In this document: piece after piece, positions 9,790 through 20,405 of the stretch
How the letters are laid out: every line of letters begins with the position of its first letter
Position numbering within the stretch: the stretch's first letter is position 1
Origin: Ceratopteris richardii
Lineage: Eukaryota > Streptophyta > Polypodiopsida > Polypodiales > Pteridaceae
DNA length: 64,000 nt
Direction of reading: 5' to 3'
Assembly (NCBI GenBank): GCA_020310875.1
Contig: CM035407.1
Coordinates: 85,577,342 to 85,641,341 of the forward strand
Notes under the pieces: generated by a model
Databases searched by the model: none
The model's input: the letters and a program-made list of their open reading frames with translations, nothing else
What the model was told of the DNA's origin: nothing
Position numbers and translations under genes: made by a program

Positions 9790-10560
9790 ACTTTGATAAC
9801 CTCTCACATCTTCTATGATTTCACCTTCATGTGAGCTCAATTTATGATTAACCTCCATTGGAGTACCTGCAATCCTACAATCTTGCATCTTGAATTTTGC
9901 CAACATATCTTTAATGTACTTTCTTTGAGTGAGAAACAAACCATGATCTTTGTAGACAACTTCCAATCCTAGGAATTAGGTAAGTGAACCCAAATCATTT
10001 ATCTTGAATTCTTCTCTCATCTGTTCTTTGATTCTCTTCATGCCATCTGTATCATTTGTTGTAAGTATAATATCATCTACATACACAGACAAATAGATGA
10101 CTTCAGAATTACTCCTTTTTATGAATAGTGATGGATCTGCCTTGCTAGGTTGAAATCCTTTATCCTACATGAATGAGACAAGAATGTGATTCCAAGCCCT
10201 TGGGGCTTGTTTGAGTTCATATAAAGCTTTATTAAGTTTACACACATAATCAGGATATATGTGATTCTCTAGACCAGGTGGTTGTGCCATATATACCTCT
10301 TCTATTATCCATCCATTAAGAAATGCATTTTTTATATCCAATTGAAGTAACTTCCAATTCTTGGAAGAGGCAATACTAAGAAAAACCCTAATTGTAGGCA
10401 TCTTTACCACAGGAGTAAAGGTCACCTCATAATCGATTCCCTGAGTTTGTGCAAAGCCTTTTGCCACAAGCCTTGCCTTATACCTGTTAATGGATCCATC
10501 TGAGTTCTTCTTCAATTTGTAAATCCACCTTGCACCCTATCACTTTCATTGATGGAGACC
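9790..10560 (-). pseudogene. Copia-A reverse transcriptase fragment
   Basis: Two open pieces (10165-10515 and 9790-9966) match copia [24 protein letters not shown] and [11 protein letters not shown] in the first, then TQRKYIKDMLAKFKM and GTPMEVNHKLSSHEGE in the second. The frame is lost between them: about 200 bp, including the YVDD region near 10080, is read only with breaks. The last codons at the left end come from the Gypsy-1 LTR: after GYQS the frame enters TGTTGG sequence. RNase H is missing from this window. It cannot make a working enzyme. Confidence 0.9.
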
Positions 10561-11125
10561 TGGGAACCAACTCCCAAGTGTTATTCTCCTCAAGAGCTTC
10601 AATTTCTTCTTCCATTGCATGCCTCGATTCTGATTTCTTCTTTGCTTCCTCAAATGTTGAAGGTTCCTCTTGATTTATGTCCTGTGCTAGATAGTTGAAT
10701 GTTTAGTGACTAGAGAAGTATCAAACCCATACCTTTCTGATTTTCTTTTCTCCCTCATGGACCTTCTTAGGCCATGATGTGATGATTCTTCCTCTTGCCC
10801 AAGTTCCTATATTTTTTATTTACCTTTAGACTTCCACATTTTGATTTTTTTCATACTGAGTTGCTTCATCATCTTCTGAGGTATCTTGCTCTTCAAAATT
10901 AGAAGAATTATCCTTAACAAGTTTTGGAAAATCTTCTTCAAGATCATAAGATAGGTTGACCTTTCTACATGAATCCTCATACCAAGAACTATTCTCATCA
11001 GATACTACATCTCTACTCACCAAGAATCTTTTGGTTGTTGGGTTGTATAATATGTAGCCCTTTTGATTGTTGTCATATCCAATGAATATACACCTTTCTG
11101 CTTTGGGATCCATCTTGCCTCTAAC
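10561..11125 (-). pseudogene. Copia-A linker between integrase and RT, decayed
   Basis: The piece 10826-11113 keeps the copia integrase C-terminal signature (DPKAERCIFIGYDNNQKGY and VSRDVVSDENSSWYED) and the acidic linker before RT. Frames shift several times between 10561 and 10830. The matching region of Copia-B is at about 49990-50560 and is open. Confidence 0.8.
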
Positions 11126-12019
11126 CTATGAAGGAACATGAGCAAAAGCAACACATCCAAAAATCTTACAATGATCCAAGCGTCTTCTTCCATTCCAAGC
11201 CTCATATGGTGCCATGCCATCGAGTGATTTTGAAGGTAACCTATTAATCAAATAAGTGGCTGTGGATACAACCTCAACCCATAAGTAGTTAGGTGAGTGC
11301 TTCTCATTTAGCATAGACCTTGCAACTTCAACAATTGTCCTATTCCTTCTTTTTTCCACTCCATTTTGCGGAGGAGTGTACCTTGTAGTGATCTCTCTTT
11401 TGATTCCTCTTTCTTGAAGGAAGGAGTCAAATTCATGGGAGAAGTACTCTCCCCCTCCATTTGACTTTATACTTTCTAATTTCTTACCTGTTTGATTCTC
11501 CACAAGAGCCAAATATCTTTTGAAGCATGAAAAGACTTCATCTTTGTGTTTCATAAAATATAATATAGTCCATCTACTGCAATCATCAATGAAGGAGACA
11601 TAATACCTTGATCCAGATATTGATGCATCCTTGCTAGGTCCCCATACATCTATATGAACCAAATCCAAGAAATCTCCATGCATATATCCCTTCTTCATGA
11701 ATGGTAACCTTTGAGACTTTCCAAATTGACATGCACTACACTTATAAATCATGTGTTGCTTTGACAAGTTAGGGAGTCCAAGTACACTTTGGTCTCTACA
11801 TATCTGCTTTAGTGATCTTTCACCAATATGTGCTAACCTCTTGTGCCATACTTCCAATTCTATGAGTGCCTGACTACCATAATTAAAGAGAGCAATGTTT
11901 CTAGTGTCTTGTAATTCAAATGTGAACAATCTACCTGTCTTTTCACCCTTTACAATTCTCCTGAATACTTGACTTGGATCATCAACAAATGCTCCTCCTC
12001 TTGTGAACTTGACTTGCAA
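11126..12019 (-). pseudogene. Copia-A integrase, catalytic residues lost
   Basis: A 297-codon open stretch covers GAG-pre-integrase (WHKRLAH, CSACQFGK) and the integrase core. The first acidic residue is present (HIDVWGP). The second is changed: where Copia-B has RSDGGGEYF this copy has KSNGGGEYF, Asp to Asn. The glutamate is also lost: Copia-B has NGVAERRNR, this copy NGVEKRRNR, which puts Lys in the catalytic place. A long open frame therefore hides a dead enzyme. A stop at the 5' end separates it from the protease piece. Confidence 0.9.
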
Positions 12020-12841
12020 CCCTTTCTCTACTATCTACCCAACACTTGTGAAATTCTTTGTAATGGTAGGAACATAGAGTACCTTACTAAGTAGCTTGAT
12101 GTTTCCATCAGGTGCTTTGACATTTCCTATTATTTCCACAAGGTGTCTTGTATCATCTCTTGTTTGTACCTCATGCTTATTCCTTGGATCTTCTAAATCT
12201 GATCGGAGGGCCACATTTCCTGCCACATGATTGGAACAACTTGAATCTATGTAGAAAACATGCTCATTAGATTTACCTTGTGGCATGGCCATATTCATGA
12301 TTAGCAATGAGTCCTCTTGATTTGAGTCTTTTGTGTAGTTATTGAAGTCTCTTCTTCCCCTATTGCCTCCTTGATATTTTGAATGGCTCTAATTGTTGTG
12401 GTTGCCATGGTAATTGTTGAACCTTCCTCTTGAGTAGCCATAACTTCCTCTATTGTAGCATCTGCCTTTTTGATTCCTGGAATTCCTAAAGCAATTTTTA
12501 GTTGTATGATTAGATAATCCAAAAATAGAGCATGAATTAGAGTCTTGGGATCTCCCCTTTCCTTGCCTTCCTCCTCTGCCCTTACCTCTACCATGTCTTC
12601 CTCTACCTACATAGTTAGTTTGATGTGTACCTGCTTTATCATCCACTTTCTTTCCTCTTCCTTTGTTTTCTTTGGACTTTCTTTCATTAGTATACAAGGC
12701 AAAAGATCGATTACCTTTGGAGCTTTCTCCATTCTTCATAAGCTTGGCCTCTTGAGTAAGTAGTTGTCCTATGGGTGTATTGAAATATAGTACATGCATA
12801 TCCATATATAGATCCATAGTTGTGGTAAATGATTCCCATTG
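12020..12841 (-). pseudogene. Copia-A protease and gag zinc-knuckle region
   Basis: The 12035-12307 piece holds the protease motif FYIDSSCSNHVAGN; the catalytic DSG of Copia-B (DSGCSNHV) is here DSS, so the glycine is lost. The 12389-12817 piece holds the gag C-terminus: a basic Gly/Arg-rich stretch, then a CX2CX4HX4C-type knuckle whose first Cys is changed (SIFGLSNHTTKNC against CNICGLSNHTTEEC in Copia-B). Copia-A stops at 12841 where the Gypsy-2 3' LTR begins. Confidence 0.88.
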
Positions 12842-13248
12842 TGTAGCTCAAGCGTAAGCACCACCTCCTTTACTTGTCAATCCGTGGAGACATGAGGACA
12901 GGTATGAAGACCACGAGCAAGTGAAGGCACAAGTGCGTGAGTGAAAGCACACAAACATGCACACACATACACACACACACACGCACAAGGTAAGATCAAA
13001 GAGAGGAACAATGGAAAGCTTCAATTGCCAAAGAGTTCTCTTACAAAAGCTCTATTCTCTAACAAGCTAACCCCAAAAATGAGCTCTCTAGCTCTTTTTA
13101 TAGGTTTTTGACTAGTTTTGGCCCTGTCCAGACCTAGTGTCCGGCCTAGTTAAAAATTAGGTTCCAGGGCTTATTCGAGGGCTCAAACGAAGTCTAAAAA
13201 TTATGAAAATTGGGGATTCTTCTGAAAATTTGACCTTGAGTTCCAACA
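12842..13248 (-). repeat. Gypsy-2 3' LTR (407 bp, internally deleted)
   Basis: It runs from TGTAGCTC (12842) to CCAACA (13248) on the plus strand, the same termini as the 609-bp 5' LTR. It lacks two blocks present in the 5' LTR: about 120 bp after AAAATTGG and about 80 bp after GAAAATTT. Short TTG or GG repeats flank the gaps. A TATA motif is at 13094-13102 and a CA run at about 12960-12985. Confidence 0.9.
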
Positions 13249-13284
13249 CTCCCACCCCTCTCGAGTCTGTTGTCCCTGACAGAC
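13249..13284 (-). promoter_or_regulatory. Gypsy-2 polypurine tract and adjoining hairpin
   Basis: On the minus strand GAGAGGGGTGGGAG (13262-13249) abuts the 3' LTR start TGTTGG, the normal plus-strand primer position. Immediately upstream lies a perfect 6-bp stem: GTCTGT (13265-13270) and ACAGAC (13279-13284) around an 8-nt loop. A similar hairpin-plus-purine module occurs twice in Gypsy-4. Confidence 0.82.
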
Positions 13285-14740
13285 CCTTGTTGTAGTGGTT
13301 GTTCCAGGTAGTGCTTCGAGAGGTAGTGTCCATTCGGTAGGAACTGGAGCCGTCGCTCTTCCAATTGTAGCAGGGTTGGTTGTCGGGTTCTTCATTTGTC
13401 ACTACGAGTCTTTTCAATTTGTAGTCCTTTGGTATGTGCTTCGTCGTTAAATGCCAGCACGATTGTGTCGTTGTAAGTCTCCGTTGATGTCCTCTAGATC
13501 TTCCAAAATTGATGGTCATAGTAGTCATGCCAAGTACTCATAACCCATAACGGATGATGGGTAAGTGTGTCCGTGCATGGGTTGAGGAAAATATGTGCCT
13601 TGTGCATGGCCTTGTAATGTAGCCCTATGCATGCTTATGTGGAAAATGCATCGGAAGAAGTATGGTGCAAAAATTGGGGTCTTGAGCTAAGTGCTCAAGG
13701 GTATGCCGACGAAGAGGTTTCCTAAGCTATCATGGTTATGGTGTTTCCAGAGTAAAGATACTTACCATGGAGAAGGTCGATCGATGTTCATCTCTTCCTG
13801 TTGTACACTCGGCCTTTGGGATGGAACATTGTTGATGAATGTCCATGTTGATGGTCCACTGATGAGATCTTTTGAGTGGTTGATCCTCTCTCCTCTTTCC
13901 AAAGCAACATTTGCCAAATACTGAGAATTGAATTTCTTTATATTCCTTGGCAAACAACATTGGGTAACTACACCAAGCTTAGTTTCACATATTCTCTTTA
14001 GCTCACCATACGCAGGAGTCTTCTCCTCCAAAACTACCCTTTGCAGATATCTCCTTGGATGCTCTCGTACATGAAGTAGTTAAGCATCACTCAAGTTGTG
14101 GACCTTCAAGCTCTTCATTCCTACCATGGTAAGAGAAAATCATAGTTGTAGATGCCATGTTCATGCCAAGTGCTTGCCATCTACCAGATAATGCAGCAAT
14201 AATATCATCTGCTAGCCGAGACACACTTCTATCCAAATTGATAAATGCCTAGTAATCAACAATTCCACCTTCAACTAGCATGACTCATTCATGTTTCATA
14301 AGCCAAACCTGGGAACAAGCTCTCTCTCACTTTTCTTCTTTCTTTCTTTCTTTCTTTCTTTTTTTTTTTGATGAGGAGCAATGTCACAAAACAAGAAGAT
14401 AGACGTTAGTATCAGTAAAACTAGTTGACCTGTGTCCATGTGCTCTTGTGCCTGGGATTCTCAAATGTGTCTATGCATGGCCATGTAATAGGGCCCTATA
14501 TCAATGCATACTTTGGAAGTGCATGCCCTGAATGGTGCAAAAGACAGGGTTGTGCAAGAAGCACATGGTTGTCGCTCATCGAGGTTTTTGATGTTACTTG
14601 TAGTTGTTGATGCCGGCTTTGGTGGAGGTATCCATTGGATCTCGAAATGATGTAATCCTCCTTATTGGGGTCCATTTTAGAACAACATTTGGCACTGTAG
14701 AGATTACTTTAGGCATCTTCCTCTTTGGATGCTTTCTGAA
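13285..14740 (-). other. Gypsy-2 region between pol tail and 3' LTR, decayed
   Basis: There is no supported open frame. Around 13600-13640 the minus strand reads CIGLHYKAMHKAH, which resembles the last residues of the Gypsy-4 pol tail (IGPHYKAKHSA). A second, weaker copy is near 14460-14520. The stretch therefore seems to be worn tail-coding sequence, partly duplicated, plus 3' untranslated region. No counterpart of the large post-pol ORF of Gypsy-4 is present. Confidence 0.6.
14332..14369. repeat. (TTTC)n microsatellite with T run
   Basis: About six TTTC units are followed by ten T residues. It is a simple sequence repeat in the decayed 3' region of Gypsy-2. Confidence 0.9.
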
Positions 14741-16190
14741 CTAGGGTATCCAGTGTGGTTGGCACTTTGGTTCGGTGGAGGCTACTTGTACTTTTGGCTT
14801 CCAAACCCATATACTTTTTGCACGCCTTCCTACTATTTTTGAAGAGCTGATTTGATCTTCTTTCGGTCTCTGTACGTGGTTCTTACCCTTTTCTCTTTTT
14901 GGCTTCTTTGTTGAGACCTTTCGCATGTGGGAGAACATAGGTTGTTGTGGATGTAAGAGCTTCTTAGGTACCCACATCTGTAATCGCCCTTGTTGAGTCG
15001 CATCGAATTTCTTAGGCACCCAAACTTGTCGAATATCTTGTGGTTGAGTTTGTCGTAGCTTTTGCATTCGTCTTCTGACCTGGTGGGAGTCCCTAGAGGC
15101 GAATTGTGGGGTTAAGGCCGGTGGTTGCTCTCCTTTTCGTACCCAGATCTGCTTCATGCTCGGTACTAATTTCCTTTGGAAATCTCGCTGTCTATTTGAT
15201 ATAGCAGTTGTTCTGTTCGGTTGTGCTTGCTTTGTTGGTTGAGTTGTAGTGGCGGCATTAGTCCTTGCCCCAGAGGAGGAGTCCGCTTGTCTTTGAGCCT
15301 GTTCTTCCATGATTGAGTTCTCCTGTGACATAGAGCTTTTGACACATACAACACCTCTTTTGCTAAGATTAGTCCTAGGAGAACTACAAGATGTGACATC
15401 TGGATTTGTGAGCATGCCATTTTCTAGTTCTAATGTAAAGCATTGTCCCTCGACCCAAACTTGAAGAAGTTGACTTCTTAGGTTCAAGTTGACTGCATTG
15501 TCATAAATCCAATCTTGTCCTAAGACAAGTGGTTCTATAAGGTTCTCATCTTGACACACTAGCACTTTGACTTTCATTGGAACATCTTGAAGGTAGATGG
15601 GAAGTTCCACCTCGCCCAAACAAGGGGTTTCCACACCTCCCAATCCTATGAGATAAGCTTCTATGGGATTGATGTTCAACTGCAAGTCTTGGCAGTAGGA
15701 AAGTCTAACTGCACTACTTGCTGCCCCTGAGTCAATCAATGCTCTCACAGTCCTTGCACCCTTTCCTTGTCCTATCTCTATGGTCACGAATGGACGTCGG
15801 TCAATGACTTGAGAAGTAGCAATGCCTGATTTTTGGCACATATCCATGTGATATTTTGGAGCTTTTGACTTGACATCTAGGCCTAGTCGCCTTAACTTAT
15901 TTTGCCTTATGCGCTCTCTAGCCTCTGCTTGTGCTTCTTCCCTAACCCTTAACTCCTCTTCTTTTCGCTTCTTAGCAGTGTTGAGTCTCGTAAGCATATC
16001 CTCAGTAAGAGGTTCTTGATATAGCTTGACTCTACAACCACTAATATAGTTTGGCAAGATATCACCTTCTAAAGTAGCCAATTGAACTGCGCCGCTAGTG
16101 GAAATTCTGTTAATGATCATGGGTCCATATCCTCATTTTTCCAACTTACGGGCATGTTGTTTTAGTGTGTAAACAAACACTAGATCTCCC
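14741..16190 (-). pseudogene. Gypsy-2 pol C-terminus: GPY/F-like module, second retropepsin-like domain, IWVPK tail
   Basis: A 459-codon open stretch (16120-14741) follows integrase. It starts GPMIINRISTSGAVQLATLEG-like (GPY/F-type module), then a charged helix rich in Arg and Glu. A retropepsin-like domain follows: ALIDSGAASSAV with DSGA at 15722-15733, a YLIGLGG segment, and LVLGQDWIYD near 15509-15530. The last 200 residues are basic and Gln-rich, with four related motifs (KQIWVRK, RQVWVPKK, LQMWVPKK, KSIWVWK). The link to integrase is broken by a small deletion that shifts frame near 16180 and by a TGA at about 16133 (LEK-stop-GYGP) where Gypsy-4 has an Arg codon. The domain order agrees with Gypsy-4 and Gypsy-5. 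Confidence 0.88.
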
Positions 16191-18336
16191 TCAGTCCCTT
16201 ATCCTTAATGTGTGCATCGAAGTATGCCTTTTGCCTTTTCTTTGCAGCGTAGATGCCTGCTGCCGCTCGTAGCCTCGTCTCACCTAAGCGTTCTAGATAA
16301 AAGATCCTGGAGGACAACTCATGTCCATTCCACTCATGCTCTTGTGCTACTTTTAATGCTCGGATTAGGAAATCTAAAGGTAGCACAGCATTCTGTCCAA
16401 AGACCATCTGAAATGGGGTGGCATTGAGTACTGTTTTGTAGGCAACTCGGTAGGCCCAAACAACATGATGAAGCTGTTTGCCCCAATCAGAGCATTTATT
16501 ATTTACCAATTTAGTCAAGACATTACATAGGATCTTATTTGTGCTCTCGGCCTGTCCGTTAGCTTGGGGATGATAGGGGGCAGACTTCTTATGTATCACC
16601 AAGAATTCTTGGAGAAGATTTTCAATGACTTCATTTAAGAAGTGGGTGCCTCTATCGCTTACTAACTCTATTGGTAGTCCATATCTAGTGAACACATTCT
16701 CGAATAAGAACTTAGCTGTCGTCTGAGCATCATTCTTTGTTGTGGCTTTGACTTCTACCCATTTTGTAAGGTAGTCTGTGGCTACAATGATGTACTCTGC
16801 ATGGGAGTTTCTAGCTGGGTGGTTAATAGGACCTACAAATTCTATACCCCACTTTGAGAATGCACGTCCTCCCATCATGGGCCTCAAAGGCATCTCTTCT
16901 TTTCTGCTAGGATATTGCGCACGTTGGCATGTGTCACATTTCTTCACATAGGTATGTGCATCCATATGAAGAGTTGGACACCAAAGTCCTGAGAATAGAA
17001 TGGTCTTGATTACTCGATCAAGACCAAAGTGTCCACCTACAACATTGTTGTGTGCAGTCTCTAAGACCTTTAAATAGTCTGATTCATGAACGCACAGTCT
17101 TAAGTAACCATCTTTGCCTCTTCGGTATAGGTTCTCTCCTACTAAGGCATAGCCTTGAGCCTCTTGCTCCATGCTTCGTCTTCTTGCTAGACTAACCTCT
17201 TTGGGTAATCTTCCCGACCTCATAAACTCTGCCAATGGAGCACTCCAATCTGGAATTAATGACACTTGATAAAGGGTCGCATGCTCCACTGGGGTTCTCT
17301 CTCTGCACATTGGACAATTCTTAATCCACTCATGTATTTCTTTGTCCATGCTAGGCCAATACACTCCTAAATGCTTCAGATTCTGCAATGTTCGTTGTTT
17401 AGAATAGTGATTTCCTAGCAATCCTTCATGAGCTTGCTGCAACCAACTACTATGTTCATCATCCTCGACACAACATGCTAATACACCCTTAGTATCTTGT
17501 TTGTACATGCTTCCTGCCAATATGTGATATTTTTGTGATTTTACAATTTCTTCTTGTGATGTTTTCACATTCTTATTTGCAGGGCCGAAGGTTAGGACTG
17601 GTACCAACTTATTTGCCCATTTAGGAACAACTTCTAAATTGAACATATAAGCATCGGGTAATTCGTCAGACACTCCTTGCGGTGACTCTCCTGAAGTGAT
17701 GCAAGAAAGGTGATCTGCCCGAAGGTGGGTTCTACCTTTCCTGACAACAACTTCAAAGTCATATTCCATTAGTAAGAGGAACCATCTTACTAAATGTCCA
17801 GTATTGCAAGGTTTATTGACCAAATATAACAAAGCTTGATGATCAATGAAAAACTTGAACTTGTTGGCCAATAAATAGTGTCTAAACTTCTTCACAAAAT
17901 ATACCATGCCTAAGCCCTCTCGCTCAGTTGTGGTATAGTTTCGTTCCGCTGCGGTTAGCTGTCTGCTAGCATATGCTATGAGTAAATCTAAATTTCCTTC
18001 ACCAGTGGGTTGTGCTAGCACACATCCTATGGCATGATTGGATGCATCCACATGGACATGGAATGGTTTATTCCAATCAGGAGTGGTCAGTATTGGTGCT
18101 GTGCACAAACGTTTCTTCAGTTCATTGAAAGAATTCTCGCATTCATCGTTCCACTCAAAATTAGACAACAAGGCATAAAGGGGTCTAGCTATGATCGCGT
18201 ACATGTGGATAAACCTACGGTAATATCCACAATGGCCCATAAAGGCTTGTACCTCTTTAACATTCCTTGGCCGTGGCAGCTCTGCTATGGCTCGTACCTT
18301 ATCTTCATCTGGTTGAGATTCCATTCTTAGAAACAA
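16180..18336 (-). pseudogene. Gypsy-2 RNase H, double zinc module and integrase
   Basis: This 718-codon open piece is part of a broken pol. RNase H spans residues about 55-180 (HVDASNHAIG, TTEREG, DHQALLYL). First H2C2 module: His near residues 302 and 309, CPMC near 343-346. Second module: His near 429 and 436, CDTC near 467-470. Both have spacing H-x6-H-x30-C-x2-C and a similar lead-in (Y-x-L-x-G-x2-Y, then CV). Integrase core: first acidic residue is Glu (KWGIEFVGP) where Gypsy-4 has Asp; then SDRG and QAE, exactly 35 residues apart. The Asp-to-Glu change probably cripples strand transfer. The piece ends early at KDKGLREI through a frameshift, and its 5' end is shifted near 18320. Confidence 0.92.
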
Positions 18337-19703
18337 TATGACCTAAGATTTTACCTTGACGCACCATGAACACACACTTTTCTGGGTTCAGACACACTCG
18401 ATATTCTCTACACTTGTTAAAGATTTGTCTAAGTTCAGGGATGTGAAATCTTCTTTCTTGGGAATGAGCACATAAATCATCCACATATACTTCTAAGCTC
18501 TTTCGCAAGAACTCTTTGAAGACATGACACATGAGCCGTTGGAATGTTGCAGGTGCATTTGTGAGCCTGAATGGCATAACACGAAATGCAAAGATTCCCC
18601 ACTCTGTGGCAAAAGCTGTTTTGTGTTGATCTTCTGGCTACTTGATTGTAACCTGAAAATCCATCAAGGAAGCTATAAACTTCCTTGCCTGCAACATGCT
18701 CCAATAGGTGTTCTGTGATTGGAAGTGGATAACTATCTCTGATCGTAGTGGCATTAACTTTTTTAAGGTTAATACACACTCGCAACTTCCTGTTCTTCTT
18801 GGGTACCACTACAATGGGGGACACCCATTCAGTATGCTCAATCTCATAGATGAATCCAGCTTCAATCAGCCTATCAATTTCTTCTTTTATTTTGGTTGCA
18901 TATGTATCATTATATGTGTAGGGCTTCTGTTTGGTGGGCTTGGCATCAGCAGTCATGGGGATAGTATGAGAACAAATTCTTGGATCTACCCCTTTCAAGT
19001 CTCTATAGTGCCATGCAAACACATCCCTATATTCCCTTAATAGAGCTACGAGCTCCATTTCTTCTCTTGCACTTAGGTCATCTCCTATGTATGTGCATCT
19101 CTCTTCCTTCTCTTCAATGGTCACTTCAATTTTCTTGGTCTTTTCTTTATTATCATATGATTCTCCTATGATGGCCTCTCTCTTAGGCATGCGTACCAAA
19201 ATTTTGCGGTCGTCAACTTCATATTTCTTGAAGTTTTTTGGTACTTCAAACAATGATTCCTCCTCTTCTGGTTTCACTGCTTTTCTTTTCTTTTTCTTTT
19301 GACTGCTCCCACTTCCATCCTTTGAATTTACCATTTTAATACTTGTGAGAGGTTCTTCTTCTTTTTGGGTGAACACTCCTATATCTTCTAGATAGTGCTG
19401 CTCTGAGTTAAAGCAACTATCCATCACAATGGACTCTAGATCATCATCATTCTCTTCTTCTTCTATGACATCACTAGGGTCACATTCTTCTAGCAAGGGC
19501 TGACACATGAACACTGAAATATCATAACCCTCCTCATCACAATGAGGTGTCCATTGTTCCTCATTAACAACAATGTCCATGGTAGCTAAGATTTCTAGCC
19601 AGCCATGAGGCTCAAATTCCTCATCTGGAAAGATCATCGGTGTATAAGCTGGGTCTTTAATTGGTCTATCTCCTGGTGAAGTTCCTTCTTCTCGCGCCTT
19701 CAA
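18305..19703 (-). pseudogene. Gypsy-2 linker and reverse transcriptase, frameshifted
   Basis: The 408-codon stretch 18477-19703 holds an acidic linker, then RT fingers and palm: WVSPIVVVPKKN, LRVCINLKKVN, SYPLPITEHLLE, FLDGFSGYNQVA. A deletion of a few bases near 18640, where APED is expected, shifts the frame. RT resumes at 18577-18305 with MPFRLTNAPATFQRLM (Gly to Arg in the usual MPFGLTNAP), YVDD at 18478-18489, and FMVRQGKILGHIV. Another one-base shift at about 18320 separates it from RNase H. The catalytic motifs remain but no continuous enzyme can be made. Confidence 0.92.
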
Positions 19704-19736
19704 GCATTTTTCCTCTTCCTTTGCAACCTTGCACGT

Positions 19737-20405
19737 CTACAAATGAGTATCTTCATGTAGCCATGATGGATCAGGTGAACTTTCAGAATGCACAGAGATT
19801 GAATCTTCTTTTGCTTTGTGGATAGGATTCCACTGTAGGGGTGGTACATCTCTCAAGGAGTAATCCTTCAAATTGACCTTGATGGTGACCCCTAAGTGCT
19901 GCAAGTACAAGGAGTTGGTTCCCCAATCCTGTACTATTTGCAATTGTCGTAGGAAGGTTCTTCCTAGGATCATATCATAGACATTATTTTTCTCAAAGTC
20001 ACATATAGCAAATGTGTGCTCAAACTCTACACCACAAGTGGTTAGAGTTATCCCTTCTAGCAATCCTAGAGGTCTTTCAAAATGACCATCAGCCATTTGA
20101 AGCTTCATTCTAGTTGGTCTTAATGTGGGCTTGCTCCATTGCTTCCACAAGGAGGTGGTCGCAATAGCAACACCAGCACCTGAATCTATGATTGCTTTGG
20201 TTGTGTAACCTTGGTAGGTGATTGGAAGATAAGTATTACCTTCTTCACCCTCACACATGTCCCCTATTTTGTCTAGAGGTATCTCTGGTACTTTTTGTTT
20301 AGAGCCTGCTTTCGGCATTTCGGAATCAAGTTCTGGGACCTGATCCTTCACATGGTTCCATAGCTCGGGTTTTGCTTTGAACAACTCTTCTACAGTGAGA
20401 TGACA
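19737..20405 (-). pseudogene. Gypsy-2 first retropepsin (PR1)
   Basis: This stretch lies between gag and RT. It carries AIIDSGAGVAIATTS with DSGA at 20175-20186 and, 75 residues on, YDMILGRTFLRQLQ, the second hallmark of a retropepsin. The ILGR form is that of Athila/Tat-type proteases. The frame is the same as gag but is cut by TAA at the gag end (20406), where Gypsy-1 and Gypsy-6 have a Gln codon, and by TAG at 19737, where a Trp codon is expected (HLWMCKVAKEE in the homologue). Both are single-base nonsense changes. Confidence 0.9.

Larger units (their letters stand above)
9790..12841 (-). mobile_element. Copia-A, internal part (gag C-terminus to RT), decayed
   Basis: This is the middle of an old minus-strand Ty1/copia element. 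It joins the piece at 26006-27880 across the Gypsy-2 insertion and is cut again on the left by Gypsy-1. Order on the minus strand is gag zinc knuckle, protease, integrase, RT, as expected for copia. Copia-B (plus strand, 45809-53046) is a close homologue and serves as the reference for reading frame and break points. Confidence 0.92.

Noticed and set aside
14741..16120. Chromodomain at the integrase C-terminus
   Set aside because: After the GPY/F-like module the sequence is a charged helix and the retropepsin-like domain, without the aromatic cage pattern of a chromodomain.
16180..18336. Second RNase H as in Tat/Ogre elements
   Set aside because: The stretch between RNase H and integrase is taken by the first zinc module; no DEDD-type motif set was seen.
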